The notes beneath the pieces are model-generated. The model saw only the letters and a list, made by a program, of their open reading frames with translations. It was not told where the DNA came from and ran no database searches. A stretch of 64,000 nucleotides of DNA from an uncultured Clostridia bacterium (lineage in GTDB: Bacteria > Bacillota > Clostridia > Oscillospirales > Acutalibacteraceae), in assembly GCA_947305745.1 (NCBI GenBank), contig CAMZEH010000002.1:120591-184590 (forward strand). The letters are read 5' to 3'. The position numbers and the translations under genes are program-made. Of this stretch, positions 28,173 to 37,567 are shown piece by piece. The first letter of the stretch is position 1, and each line of letters starts with the position of its first letter.

Positions 28173-28931
28173 ATGAAAGTTTTTATTATTAACCGCAAAC
28201 GCTTGATGATTATCGCCGGAATTCTCATTACTGGTATTGCCTCGCTTGCTTTGGCCCTATCCCCCATGAACGCTCTGCATGCTCATGAGCGTAAACTCCC
28301 CATCTACTGCGTAGACAAAAGCGATAAAGTTGTGAGCATATCTTTCGACGCCGCTTGGGGCAACGAACAAACTCCCACGCTACTTGATATCCTCAAAAAT
28401 AAGGGCGTTAAGGCTACTTTCTTTTTAGTGGGTTTTTGGGCGGAAAAATATCCCGAATCCGTTAAGCAAATCGCCGATGCGGGTCATGACGTGGGTAACC
28501 ATTCCGACACTCATCCGCATCTGCCTAAGCTCGAAAAATCTAAAATCACCGCTCAGATTGACGACTGCAACAAAAAAATCGAAGCTGCAGGAGCTCCGCG
28601 CCCTACCCTATTTCGCCCGCCTTACGGGGATTACAACAACGAAGTCGTAGAAGCTACAAATGAGCTAAACATGCACTGCATTCAGTGGGACGTTGACAGC
28701 CTCGATTGGAAAGACCCTTCTCCCGACGATATGGTCAAAAGAATTAAATCCAAAATTAAACCCGGTTCGATTATTCTAATGCATAACGGTGCCAAAAATA
28801 CTCCCGAAGCTCTCCCGAAAATTATTGACGAGATTAAATCCGAGGGTTACCAGATCGTACCTATTTCAGAAATAATAATGAAAGAAAATTACCGCGTGGA
28901 TACCCAAGGTAAGCAATGCGCAAAAACTTAA
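28173..28931 (+). CDS. Polysaccharide deacetylase (PdaB/sporulation-type)
   Basis: ATG 28173 after aaggagg; VSISFDAAWGNEQTPTLLDILKNKGVKATFFLVG...GHDVGNHSDTHPHL...FRPPYGDYN. Confidence 0.93.
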   Translation: MKVFIINRKRLMIIAGILITGIASLALALSPMNALHAHERKLPIYCVDKSDKVVSISFDAAWGNEQTPTLLDILKNKGVKATFFLVGFWAEKYPESVKQIADAGHDVGNHSDTHPHLPKLEKSKITAQIDDCNKKIEAAGAPRPTLFRPPYGDYNNEVVEATNELNMHCIQWDVDSLDWKDPSPDDMVKRIKSKIKPGSIILMHNGAKNTPEALPKIIDEIKSEGYQIVPISEIIMKENYRVDTQGKQCAKT

Positions 28932-29009
28932 TTTTTTTAAAGCTGTAATAAAAATGTGTATACATGAATAAAAATTAGTATCAACTTACAAACTAAGGAG
29001 AGTCTTAAA

Positions 29010-30551
29010 ATGAATTATGACGTCAGTAAAGAAAATGTATCAACCCTGAGCATCGCTTTCGACAGCTGTAAAGAAGTCCCGCTTGACATAGATTTTACGC
29101 TACCCGATTATTGCCCTGACATTCAAAAAATACTTAAATGCAGCGTTAAACCTCACATAACTTCAAGAAACATTTCGGGCGGTCAGATTTCAATCGAAGG
29201 AAACGCAGAAATTAAAATAATTTATATCGATTCATCGTCACCACAAATACGCTCTTGCGAAAATTCCGCGATGTTTTCCGCTTCTCTAGATATGAAAAAT
29301 AATCCGGAAAACGCTTTGGCCTTTACTTCTGCCAAAACGGAATATATCAATTGCCGAGCCGTAAGCCCAAGAAAAATCGATCTGCATGGTGCGCTCTCGG
29401 TTTGTGCAAGAGTGTTTGAAAAAAACAATACGGAAATCTCATCTTCCGTAAACGGTCAAGATATAGAACAAAAGATTTCTAAAGTCCCGCTCAGCAACTT
29501 AATCGGCATGGGCGGACAACAATTTACCGTAAGCGAAACGCTCGAAGTGGGCGAAAACAAACCTTCTCCCGAAATGATTATAAATTCCGAAGTCGTATTT
29601 TTAAGTGGCGAACCTAAAATCATGGCTAATAAGGTAGTCGTAAAAGGCGATTTGATAGTCAAAATACTATATGTTTCGGATATAGACACAGGCACAATCG
29701 AAAAAGTTGAATACGAAATCCCCATAAGCCAAATTGTAGACGTATCCGGCATTTCGGATGAATGCGAGTGCATTACGAAAATAGAAATCCTAGAACACAA
29801 AATTCAAATTCCAAATGATTCGGAAAATAACCAAAATCTGTTGTCTGTGGATATTAAATGCGGGGCAACCGTATTCGCGTTTTGCCCAAAAGAAATTAAC
29901 CTCGTAACCGATGTGTATTCAAGAAAATACGAAACTCAAAACACCTACATGCCCCTCTCAACACAGCAAATTTTGAAAAATTTCAGCGAAACATTAAGCA
30001 TACAGGATTCAGTGGAACTACCCAATACCGAAATCAAAGAAGTTATAAACATCGCTGCTTCGGTTTCAAACGTAAAAACATCTCTCTCTGATGAGAAAAT
30101 TTCTGTAAAAGGCGTATTAAAGCTTGACATATTGGGAATCAATTACGACGATACACCGTTTTACTCCGAAAGAACTATCGATTTCGAAAAGAATTTATCC
30201 GAAACACTAATCGGAGAAAATATTCAATTTGAAACAGAAATAACCCCTACCGATATCAAATTATCATCTCAAGGCGGCAATAAAATTAATTTTTCGGCCG
30301 ATTTGGATACAAACATCATAGCATACATCACAAACACAATTAATATGGTAACAGAAGTGGAAGCCGATGAATCTTCCACGCCGCAAAATTCCGACTCTCC
30401 TTCCGTTACCGTGTACTTCGCAAATCAAGGCGAATCAATTTGGAATATCGCTCGAAAGTATCGATCATCGGTTAACTCGATAAAAGAGGAAAACAATATT
30501 TCCTCAGACGTTTTGCAAGAATCCCAAATGATACTGGTACCCACAAAATGA
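29010..30551 (+). CDS. SPOCS (DUF3794) and LysM domain protein, spore morphogenesis-type
   Basis: Repeated SPOCS-like modules (LPDYCPDIQKILKCSVKPHITSRNISGGQISIEGNAEIKIIYID...) and C-terminal LysM YFANQGESIWNIARKYRSSVNSIKEENNISSDVL. Confidence 0.9.
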   Translation: MNYDVSKENVSTLSIAFDSCKEVPLDIDFTLPDYCPDIQKILKCSVKPHITSRNISGGQISIEGNAEIKIIYIDSSSPQIRSCENSAMFSASLDMKNNPENALAFTSAKTEYINCRAVSPRKIDLHGALSVCARVFEKNNTEISSSVNGQDIEQKISKVPLSNLIGMGGQQFTVSETLEVGENKPSPEMIINSEVVFLSGEPKIMANKVVVKGDLIVKILYVSDIDTGTIEKVEYEIPISQIVDVSGISDECECITKIEILEHKIQIPNDSENNQNLLSVDIKCGATVFAFCPKEINLVTDVYSRKYETQNTYMPLSTQQILKNFSETLSIQDSVELPNTEIKEVINIAASVSNVKTSLSDEKISVKGVLKLDILGINYDDTPFYSERTIDFEKNLSETLIGENIQFETEITPTDIKLSSQGGNKINFSADLDTNIIAYITNTINMVTEVEADESSTPQNSDSPSVTVYFANQGESIWNIARKYRSSVNSIKEENNISSDVLQESQMILVPTK

Positions 30552-30598
30552 TAACTAACGATTTTAAAAACCATAATCTGATCTTTGGAGGAAAAAAA

Positions 30599-32077
30599 GT
30601 GGAAGAACGTAATGTTTATCAAGATATGGCCCAAAGGACAAACGGCGACATTTATATCGGCGTGGTTGGACCTGTCAGAGCAGGCAAATCTACATTTATT
30701 AAAAAATTTATGGATACTTTGGTTATACCAAACATCTCAGACCCGGACACAAAAAAACGCACAATCGATGAATTGCCTCAATCATCAGCGGGGAAAACAA
30801 TTATGACCACCGAGCCTAAATTTATACCCGAAAATGCCGTCGAAGTCAAAATCGGCGACTCTGCGAAATTTAACGCAAGAATGGTAGATTGCGTTGGTTA
30901 TATCGTACCCAGCGCGCTCGGCTACATAGAAAACGACAATCCCAGAATGGTCATGACGCCTTGGTTTGAGGAAGAAGTGCCTTTCGGTATGGCCGCGGAA
31001 ATAGGCACAAAAAAAGTTATAACCGATCACTCTACTATAGGGATTCTAGTAACCACCGACGGTACAATCAGTGATATTGACCGCGCGGAATACGAAGAAG
31101 CCGAAGAAAAAACTGTTGCCGAACTTAAAAAAATAAACAAACCTTTTGTTATCTTACTCAACAGCATTGATAAAGACGATCCCGAAACCATCAAGCTTGC
31201 AAATTCGCTTGCAAAAAAATATGAAGTGCCTGTAGTCCCCATTAACTGCACAGAGCTTACCGAAAATGAAATTAAGCGCATTCTGGCCGAGATGCTTTTT
31301 GAATTTCCCATAAATGAAATCAAAATCGATATGCCCGCTTGGATTTCTTCGCTCGAACCCAACCACTGGCTGCGCAGTTCAGTCTATGGGTGCATTAAAA
31401 ATACGGCAAAAAACATTTCAAAAATAAATGAGCTCGAAAATCTTTCCGCTGGTATGTCCGAGTGCGAATTTGTCAGAGACTCCGAAATTGTATCCGTTGA
31501 CTTGGGCAGTGGCTCCGCAAATATTAAAGTTTCGCTGAATCCCGATCTGTTTTTCAAAGTTCTGAGCGAAAAAACGGGGATAAACATCGCTAATGAATAC
31601 GAAATGATGGACTCCATGATGGATCTCGCAAAACTTAAAGAAAAATACGGAAAAATCGCTGCGGCTTATGAAGATGTAGAAGAATCGGGATATGGAATAG
31701 TAATGCCCGCGATGCAGGAGCTAAAACTCGACGAGCCGGAAATTATCAAACAAAACGGCAAATACGGTATAAGATTACGGGCCTCCGCCCCATCAATACA
31801 TATGCTTAAAACTCAAATACAAACCGAAGTCACACCGATAGTAGGCTCAGAACAGCAATCCGAAGAACTTGTAATGTATCTGCTGAAAGAATTCGAGGAA
31901 AATCCCACTAAAATTTGGGAATCCAATATTTTTGGCAAATCCCTGCACGAACTTGTAAATGAAGGTCTGCACAATAAACTTTATCGCATGCCTACCGACG
32001 CCAGAGTAAAAATAAAAGAAACTATCGAGCGGATTATTAACGAAGGTTGCAATGGGCTCGTGTGCATAATACTTTAA
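30599..32077 (+). CDS. spoIVA: Stage IV sporulation protein A
   Basis: GTG 30599 after ggaggaaaaaaa; VEERNVYQDMAQRTNGDIYIGVVGPVRAGKSTFIKKFMDTLVIPNI...; C-terminal GLVCIIL. Confidence 0.97.
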   Translation: MEERNVYQDMAQRTNGDIYIGVVGPVRAGKSTFIKKFMDTLVIPNISDPDTKKRTIDELPQSSAGKTIMTTEPKFIPENAVEVKIGDSAKFNARMVDCVGYIVPSALGYIENDNPRMVMTPWFEEEVPFGMAAEIGTKKVITDHSTIGILVTTDGTISDIDRAEYEEAEEKTVAELKKINKPFVILLNSIDKDDPETIKLANSLAKKYEVPVVPINCTELTENEIKRILAEMLFEFPINEIKIDMPAWISSLEPNHWLRSSVYGCIKNTAKNISKINELENLSAGMSECEFVRDSEIVSVDLGSGSANIKVSLNPDLFFKVLSEKTGINIANEYEMMDSMMDLAKLKEKYGKIAAAYEDVEESGYGIVMPAMQELKLDEPEIIKQNGKYGIRLRASAPSIHMLKTQIQTEVTPIVGSEQQSEELVMYLLKEFEENPTKIWESNIFGKSLHELVNEGLHNKLYRMPTDARVKIKETIERIINEGCNGLVCIIL

Positions 32078-32082
32078 AGGGT

Positions 32083-32111
32083 AGCTTCAAAACCTCTGAG
32101 GTTTTGAAGCT
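32083..32111 (+). terminator. Intrinsic terminator after spoIVA
   Basis: agcttcaaaacctctgaggttttgaagct. Confidence 0.85.
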
Positions 32112-32180
32112 TCTATTTATTTTCGGGATTGTGAGTTAAGCATGGTTGTGGTATAATCAAGTGTGGACAAGCGTAAAGGA

Positions 32181-32843
32181 ATGAAAACAAAAATGAAAAA
32201 AACAATTGCGTTGATGCTCGGGTTTGCCACTTTTGCACATGCTCTGTCAGCGAACGTTTCCGCGAATACCCCATCACAAAAAATTGACAACCAAAAATCA
32301 GCACTGAAAATTTTCACTAAATTTTCAGTACCTATAACTGCCACAGTAGTCGTCGCAGGAATTGGTGCCTTTTCATACTATAAGTACAAAAATCCAATCC
32401 ACGTCATAACTGGCAACGTAACAAAGGAAAACGCGGAAGAAATATTAAAAGATATAGAAAATTTTAAAAACAGCAGCAGACATCTGACATTAATTTTCGA
32501 AAACGCATCAATAAAAAGAGAGGCATTTGAAAGCAAAACATTTGATTGCGATGTTTTATTCAGAGGAAATTGCGAAATAGAAAATGAAGCCTGTAAAGAG
32601 ACACACTTTAACGGAAAATTTGAAATTGCGGGAAGTATTTCCGAAACCAGCAGTTTGAGCGGCGCCATTTTTTCAGGTGACCTTATAATAAACGGCAAAA
32701 TACCCGATAATCTTTTCCTCAGAGCTACGGCAACGGTAGGAAAAAAGGGTACAAAGTATAAGCTACCCAATAAACCCCAAATAATATACAACAAGCAAAA
32801 TTTAAATGACGTCACGGAATATTTAAAAACTTTTATTAAGTAA
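32181..32843 (+). CDS. Secreted/membrane hypothetical protein
   Basis: MKTKMKKTIALMLGFATFAHALSANVSA signal peptide plus second hydrophobic segment; no known domain. Confidence 0.65.
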   Translation: MKTKMKKTIALMLGFATFAHALSANVSANTPSQKIDNQKSALKIFTKFSVPITATVVVAGIGAFSYYKYKNPIHVITGNVTKENAEEILKDIENFKNSSRHLTLIFENASIKREAFESKTFDCDVLFRGNCEIENEACKETHFNGKFEIAGSISETSSLSGAIFSGDLIINGKIPDNLFLRATATVGKKGTKYKLPNKPQIIYNKQNLNDVTEYLKTFIK

Positions 32844-32854
32844 GAGGTGAAAGT

Positions 32855-33232
32855 ATGGAAACAATATCGGGAAAGAAAATGCCCGCAGAAAGAATAATAA
32901 TTGTTTTTGCGGCATGCGTGTTTGGGGTTATGTTCATTTATAACGCTTTTTTTATTCCTGAAGTACCACCCGAAGTCTATAACAGCGGAAACATATCATA
33001 TGAAAAAACCGCAGGCGCCAAAATAGAAAAATCAGACGGCAAAGTAAACTTAAACACGGCAAAACGTAAAGATTTAATCGACGGCATACCCGGAGTTGGC
33101 GAAAAAATAGCAAGCAGGATTGTTTCTTACCGCGAGGCTTACGGCGGTTTCAAAAGTACGGAAGAAATTATGAACATCAAAGGCATCGGAGAAAAATTAT
33201 TCGAAAAAATAAAAGACTATGTAACGGTTTAG
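32855..33232 (+). CDS. comEA: ComEA-like helix-hairpin-helix protein
   Basis: TM anchor, then VNLNTAKRKDLIDGIPGVGEKIASRIVSYREAYGGFKSTEEIMNIKGIGEKLFEKIKDYV. Confidence 0.9.
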   Translation: METISGKKMPAERIIIVFAACVFGVMFIYNAFFIPEVPPEVYNSGNISYEKTAGAKIEKSDGKVNLNTAKRKDLIDGIPGVGEKIASRIVSYREAYGGFKSTEEIMNIKGIGEKLFEKIKDYVTV

Positions 33233-33260
33233 TTTTATTAAAAATTTTTAAACAGAGGAT

Positions 33261-34196
33261 TTGATCATTATGAAACTACTTAGTAAAATAGCAGCTCCGA
33301 TTTTATCGGTCGTATCATTATTTATGCTTACGGGTTGCAATAAAAAAGAAAATACTATAAATTTTGTAACTTCGTGTTATCCCATATATATCATTGCAAT
33401 GAACATTGCAAACGATGTTGACGGAGTAGAAATTAAAAAAATGTCAGAAAATCATAGTGGCTGTTTGCATGACTTTCAGCTTCAAACGAATGATCTTAGA
33501 AAGATAGAGAAATCTTCCGCATTCATAATAAACGGCGCGGGAATGGAAAATTTTCTTGATAAAATAACTGAAGAAAATCAGGAAATTAAAATTATAGATT
33601 CAAGTAAGGGGATATCACTCATAGGCGAGGAATGCGATCATGATGATTGTGAGGACGAAGAATGTGATTGCCATGATCATGGTAACTTTAATCCGCACAT
33701 ATGGCTTTCACCCGAGAATTATATGATTCAAATAAAAAATATTTGCGAGGGTATGAAGTCTGTGGACCCGGGAAATGCCGAAAAATACCAACATAATGCA
33801 GATATTTATATTAATAAAATACGTGATTTAAAAATTAAAATGCACGATGAACTTCATGCGTTTAAAAGCAAAAATATAATTACGTTCCATAACGCTTTCC
33901 CGTATTTTGCTAAAGAATTCGGTATTAATATACTCGGCGTTATCAACCATGAGCCGGGCGAAGAAACTTCGGCAAAAGAGATTTTGGAAACGATAAACAT
34001 AGTAAAGCAAAACGGCATAAAAGCGATATTTACTGAGCCGCAATATACAGACAGTGCCGCAAAAACCATCGCGAAAGAAACAGGCATAGAAATTTATACG
34101 CTTGACCCCTGCGTTACGGGCGGTAACAACAAAAACGCTTACATAGATACGATGGAAAAAAATCTGGGAATTTTAAAAATAGCTTTCAGCGAATGA
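33261..34196 (+). CDS. Zinc/manganese ABC transporter substrate-binding lipoprotein (ZnuA-like)
   Basis: Lipobox LTGC; His/Asp/Cys-rich loop HDDCEDEECDCHDHGNFNPHIWLSP. Confidence 0.92.
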   Translation: MIIMKLLSKIAAPILSVVSLFMLTGCNKKENTINFVTSCYPIYIIAMNIANDVDGVEIKKMSENHSGCLHDFQLQTNDLRKIEKSSAFIINGAGMENFLDKITEENQEIKIIDSSKGISLIGEECDHDDCEDEECDCHDHGNFNPHIWLSPENYMIQIKNICEGMKSVDPGNAEKYQHNADIYINKIRDLKIKMHDELHAFKSKNIITFHNAFPYFAKEFGINILGVINHEPGEETSAKEILETINIVKQNGIKAIFTEPQYTDSAAKTIAKETGIEIYTLDPCVTGGNNKNAYIDTMEKNLGILKIAFSE

Positions 34197-34210
34197 TGAG
34201 GTATGCTTAA

Positions 34211-34960
34211 ATGGACAAATGTCATTGCAGCGTTCATATCAAAAATTTATACGTAAAAAAAAGCGGCCACACTATACTCGAAAACATAAATTTGACCGCA
34301 AATCACGGAGAAACTCTGGCTCTAATTGGAAAAAATGGAGCCGGAAAAACTACTCTTTTGAAATCGATACTAAGTAAAACCAATTCAAGCGGTGAAATAT
34401 TGTTTTTTAATTCAAAAGGAAAGAAAATTTCAAATCCGAAAATCGGTTATGTTCCGCAAAGACTTACATTCGACCACGGTGCACCTATAACCGTTATGGA
34501 CCTTTTCTGCGCGAATTCATCTTGGATGCCCGTTTGGATAGGCCACGGAAAAAAACGCAGAGAAAGGGCACTTGAAATGCTAAAAAAGGTAGGTGCGGAA
34601 AAGGTTGCGGACAAGCCTATCGGAAAGCTTTCGGGTGGGGAACTTCAGCGTGTACTTTTGGCTTTCGCGCTCGATCCAATGCCAGATATACTTCTTTTGG
34701 ACGAGCCTGTTTCGGCGGTCGATAGAAACGGAATAAACAAATTTTATAACATTATAAACTCACTTCGCGAGGATTATCACATGCCGATAATCTTGGTTTC
34801 ACATGACCTCAGCCATGTTTATAAGTACGCAACGTCATACGCGCTTATAAATCATAAAGTTATTGAAACCGGCAACGCGAAAGAACTTTTAAAAAGCGAA
34901 AACGTCAAAACTACTTTTGGAATAAATCTCGGCTCGGAGGAGGAAATGCTTTGGAAATAA
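34211..34960 (+). CDS. Metal ABC transporter ATP-binding protein (ZnuC-like)
   Basis: GKNGAGKTTLL, LSGGELQRVLLA, ILLLDEP. Confidence 0.94.
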   Translation: MDKCHCSVHIKNLYVKKSGHTILENINLTANHGETLALIGKNGAGKTTLLKSILSKTNSSGEILFFNSKGKKISNPKIGYVPQRLTFDHGAPITVMDLFCANSSWMPVWIGHGKKRRERALEMLKKVGAEKVADKPIGKLSGGELQRVLLAFALDPMPDILLLDEPVSAVDRNGINKFYNIINSLREDYHMPIILVSHDLSHVYKYATSYALINHKVIETGNAKELLKSENVKTTFGINLGSEEEMLWK

Positions 34961-35796
34961 TCTACTCACTTTTAGAAACCCTCTTTCCCTTCTCCTGGGC
35001 GCAGTTCACATTTATGAAAAACGCATTTATAGCAGTCTTACTGATAGCACCGCTTTTCGGATTAGTCGGGACAATGATAGTAAACAACAGAATGTCGTTT
35101 TTCTCGGACGCCATGGGTCACTGCGCACTTACGGGCATCGCAATAGGAATTATGCTGGGAGTCGATAATTACGCAGTCTCGGTTCTCGGTTTTGCACTCA
35201 TTTTCGCGCTCGGGATATCTTCAATAATAGAATCGGGAATCTCATCTTCAGATACCATAATAGGTGTATTTTCATCGGCGGGGATAGCTTTGGGAATAGT
35301 AATACTCTCCATAAACGGCGGATTTGCAAAATATTCGGGGTACCTAATCGGCGATATACTCTCAATTTCCAAAAACGAAATAAGAATGCTTTTTATAGCG
35401 CTTTTAATAGTTGTATTAATCTGGGTTTTTTCGTTCAATAAACTTATGCTTGCGAGTTTAAACAGCGATATGGCACGAAGCAAACAGATAAGCGTGAAGT
35501 TTTACAAGAATATATTTACGATTTTAATCGCATTTATAGTAACGATTTCACTAAAATGGGTCGGAATGCTCATTATCAATTCGCTTTTGGTTTTGCCTGC
35601 GGCGTCGGCAAAAAATATAGCAAAAAGCATAAAAAGTTATCATGGCTTTTCAGTTCTATTTTCACTCGCGGCGGGCATCTCCGGACTCATAATTTCGTTT
35701 TACACCGGAACATCTCCAGGTGCAACGATTGTCCTTATTTCGTCGGTCATATTTTTTACGACATTTTTTGTAAACAGAACATATAATATGAATTAG
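34951..35796 (+). CDS. Metal ABC transporter permease (ZnuB-like)
   Basis: FFSDAMGHCALTGIAIG, NSLLVLPAASAKNIA; overlaps the ATPase gene. Confidence 0.93.
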   Translation: MEIIYSLLETLFPFSWAQFTFMKNAFIAVLLIAPLFGLVGTMIVNNRMSFFSDAMGHCALTGIAIGIMLGVDNYAVSVLGFALIFALGISSIIESGISSSDTIIGVFSSAGIALGIVILSINGGFAKYSGYLIGDILSISKNEIRMLFIALLIVVLIWVFSFNKLMLASLNSDMARSKQISVKFYKNIFTILIAFIVTISLKWVGMLIINSLLVLPAASAKNIAKSIKSYHGFSVLFSLAAGISGLIISFYTGTSPGATIVLISSVIFFTTFFVNRTYNMN

Positions 35797-35817
35797 GTAT
35801 GAAAAGCAGGGAAATTT

Positions 35818-36969
35818 ATGAATATATTAAAATCTATCATAAACTGCATACGATACAGCGATAAATTTTTGTGGTCACTGACGCTGATTATCGCCGTCTA
35901 TGGTTTGACTTTGGTTGCAAGTATATCAAGAGAGGGCTTTAACTACTTTTTCGTGCAATCGTTATCGATTTTAATTGGTTTAATCGGCGCCGTTATGTTT
36001 CAAGCGGTTGATTACAAGCATATTTCAAAAGCGTCGGTTTGGATTGGGATTTTTGGAATTTTGCTTATCGTTTATACTCTTTTCATGGGCGTAACGATAG
36101 AAGGCGCTTCGGGAGTGAACGCCAGAGCATGGATTAAACTCCCCGGTGGGATTACTTTTCAACCTTCGGAACTAGTTAAAATTGCGTTTATTATAACGTT
36201 TTCATCGCATATGGCGAATATACTCGAAAATGACGATATAAAAGACCCTAAAAATATAATTTTGCTGCTTGCCCATGCACTTGTTCCCGTTATTCTTACA
36301 CATCTTCAAGGCGATGACGGTGCAGCGATAATTTTTCTTTGCATTGCACTGACTATAGCATTTGTCGGAGGAGTTCCGATTAAATATTTCCTTTATGCGG
36401 CTTTATCGGCGATAGTCTTGGCGCCGATTGCGTGGAATTTTGTCTTGGCGGACTATCAAAAAAAGCGAATACTAAGTCAGCTCAACCCCGAAGGCGATCC
36501 ACTCAATATGGGTTACCAACAAATTCAAGGAAAACTTTCGATTGGTTCGGGAGGAATTTTCGGTGTAGGACTATTTAAAGGTCCGAGGATAGCGAATAAC
36601 GTGGTGCCTATCCAAGAAAGTGATTTCATATTTTCCGCCGCAGGCGAAGAATTGGGATTTGTAGGCTGCGTACTTATAATACTTCTTTTACTTCTGATAA
36701 TAATTAGAATAGGTCATATTGCAAAACGTTCTCAAGATACGGTCGGAGCTCTTATCTGTTTCGGTTTCATAGGTTTAGTCGCATCGCAAACGATTTTTAA
36801 TCTGGGAATGTGCCTCAGTCTGATGCCCGTAATGGGAGTAACTTTACCGTTTTTCAGCGTGGGAGGTTCTTCTGCGGCTTGCCTCTATCTTGCTTTGGGA
36901 ATTATTCAAAACATATATTTGAACGAAGATAGCCCAATAAAAAGAAGAAAATTCAACCACTATAGTTAA
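35818..36969 (+). CDS. rodA: SEDS family rod shape-determining protein
   Basis: ARAWIKLPGGITFQPSELVKIAFII, GVGLFKGPRIANNVVPIQESDFIFSAAGEELGFVG, MPVMGVTLPFFSVGGSS. Confidence 0.92.
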   Translation: MNILKSIINCIRYSDKFLWSLTLIIAVYGLTLVASISREGFNYFFVQSLSILIGLIGAVMFQAVDYKHISKASVWIGIFGILLIVYTLFMGVTIEGASGVNARAWIKLPGGITFQPSELVKIAFIITFSSHMANILENDDIKDPKNIILLLAHALVPVILTHLQGDDGAAIIFLCIALTIAFVGGVPIKYFLYAALSAIVLAPIAWNFVLADYQKKRILSQLNPEGDPLNMGYQQIQGKLSIGSGGIFGVGLFKGPRIANNVVPIQESDFIFSAAGEELGFVGCVLIILLLLLIIIRIGHIAKRSQDTVGALICFGFIGLVASQTIFNLGMCLSLMPVMGVTLPFFSVGGSSAACLYLALGIIQNIYLNEDSPIKRRKFNHYS

Positions 36970-36976
36970 TCGGAAA

Positions 36977-37552
36977 GTGATGTTTATGAAAATAACCGTG
37001 ATTTTTGGCTCTCCGCACAAGAGAGGGCCAACATACCATGCACTTGAAAAATTTTTAGATTATATTCCCGAAAAAAAAAGCATATCATTTTTTGATGCAT
37101 ATAAAATAAACGCCCGACCTTGCACAAACTGCGAATTCTGCAAGAAAAATTTTTCGTGCAAATATGACGATTTAAATGAGCTCTATAATAGTTTGATATC
37201 GTGCGACCACTTGATTTTAGCCTCTCCGATTTATAATGCGTCATTTCCGTCGCCGGTGAAGTCAATTATAGATAGACTCCAGCCTTTCTATTATTCCCGA
37301 AAAACAAATGGCAAAAATCCTAAAAATGCAGTAGTTATAACCACTCAGGGGACCGCAGATAAAGATTACACTTCATGCCTAGGCGAACAAATTGCACTTA
37401 ATTTGAAACTTTTGAACATAAAAAATCTACATTATTTCAGCATAAAAAACACAGATAATTCAGATTTTGATATTGACAATTTTTTCTCAAAAAATGAAAA
37501 TAAAATCAAAGATATGATTAAAAAAATATACAACCCAAATAATTATATTTAG
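36977..37552 (+). CDS. NADPH-dependent FMN reductase/flavodoxin-like protein
   Basis: VIFGSPHKRGPTYHALEKFL...INARPCTNCEFCKKNFSCKYDDLNELYN...DHLILASPIYNASFPSPVKSIIDR. Confidence 0.88.
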   Translation: MMFMKITVIFGSPHKRGPTYHALEKFLDYIPEKKSISFFDAYKINARPCTNCEFCKKNFSCKYDDLNELYNSLISCDHLILASPIYNASFPSPVKSIIDRLQPFYYSRKTNGKNPKNAVVITTQGTADKDYTSCLGEQIALNLKLLNIKNLHYFSIKNTDNSDFDIDNFFSKNENKIKDMIKKIYNPNNYI

Positions 37553-37567
37553 GAGGTTATATTCACT

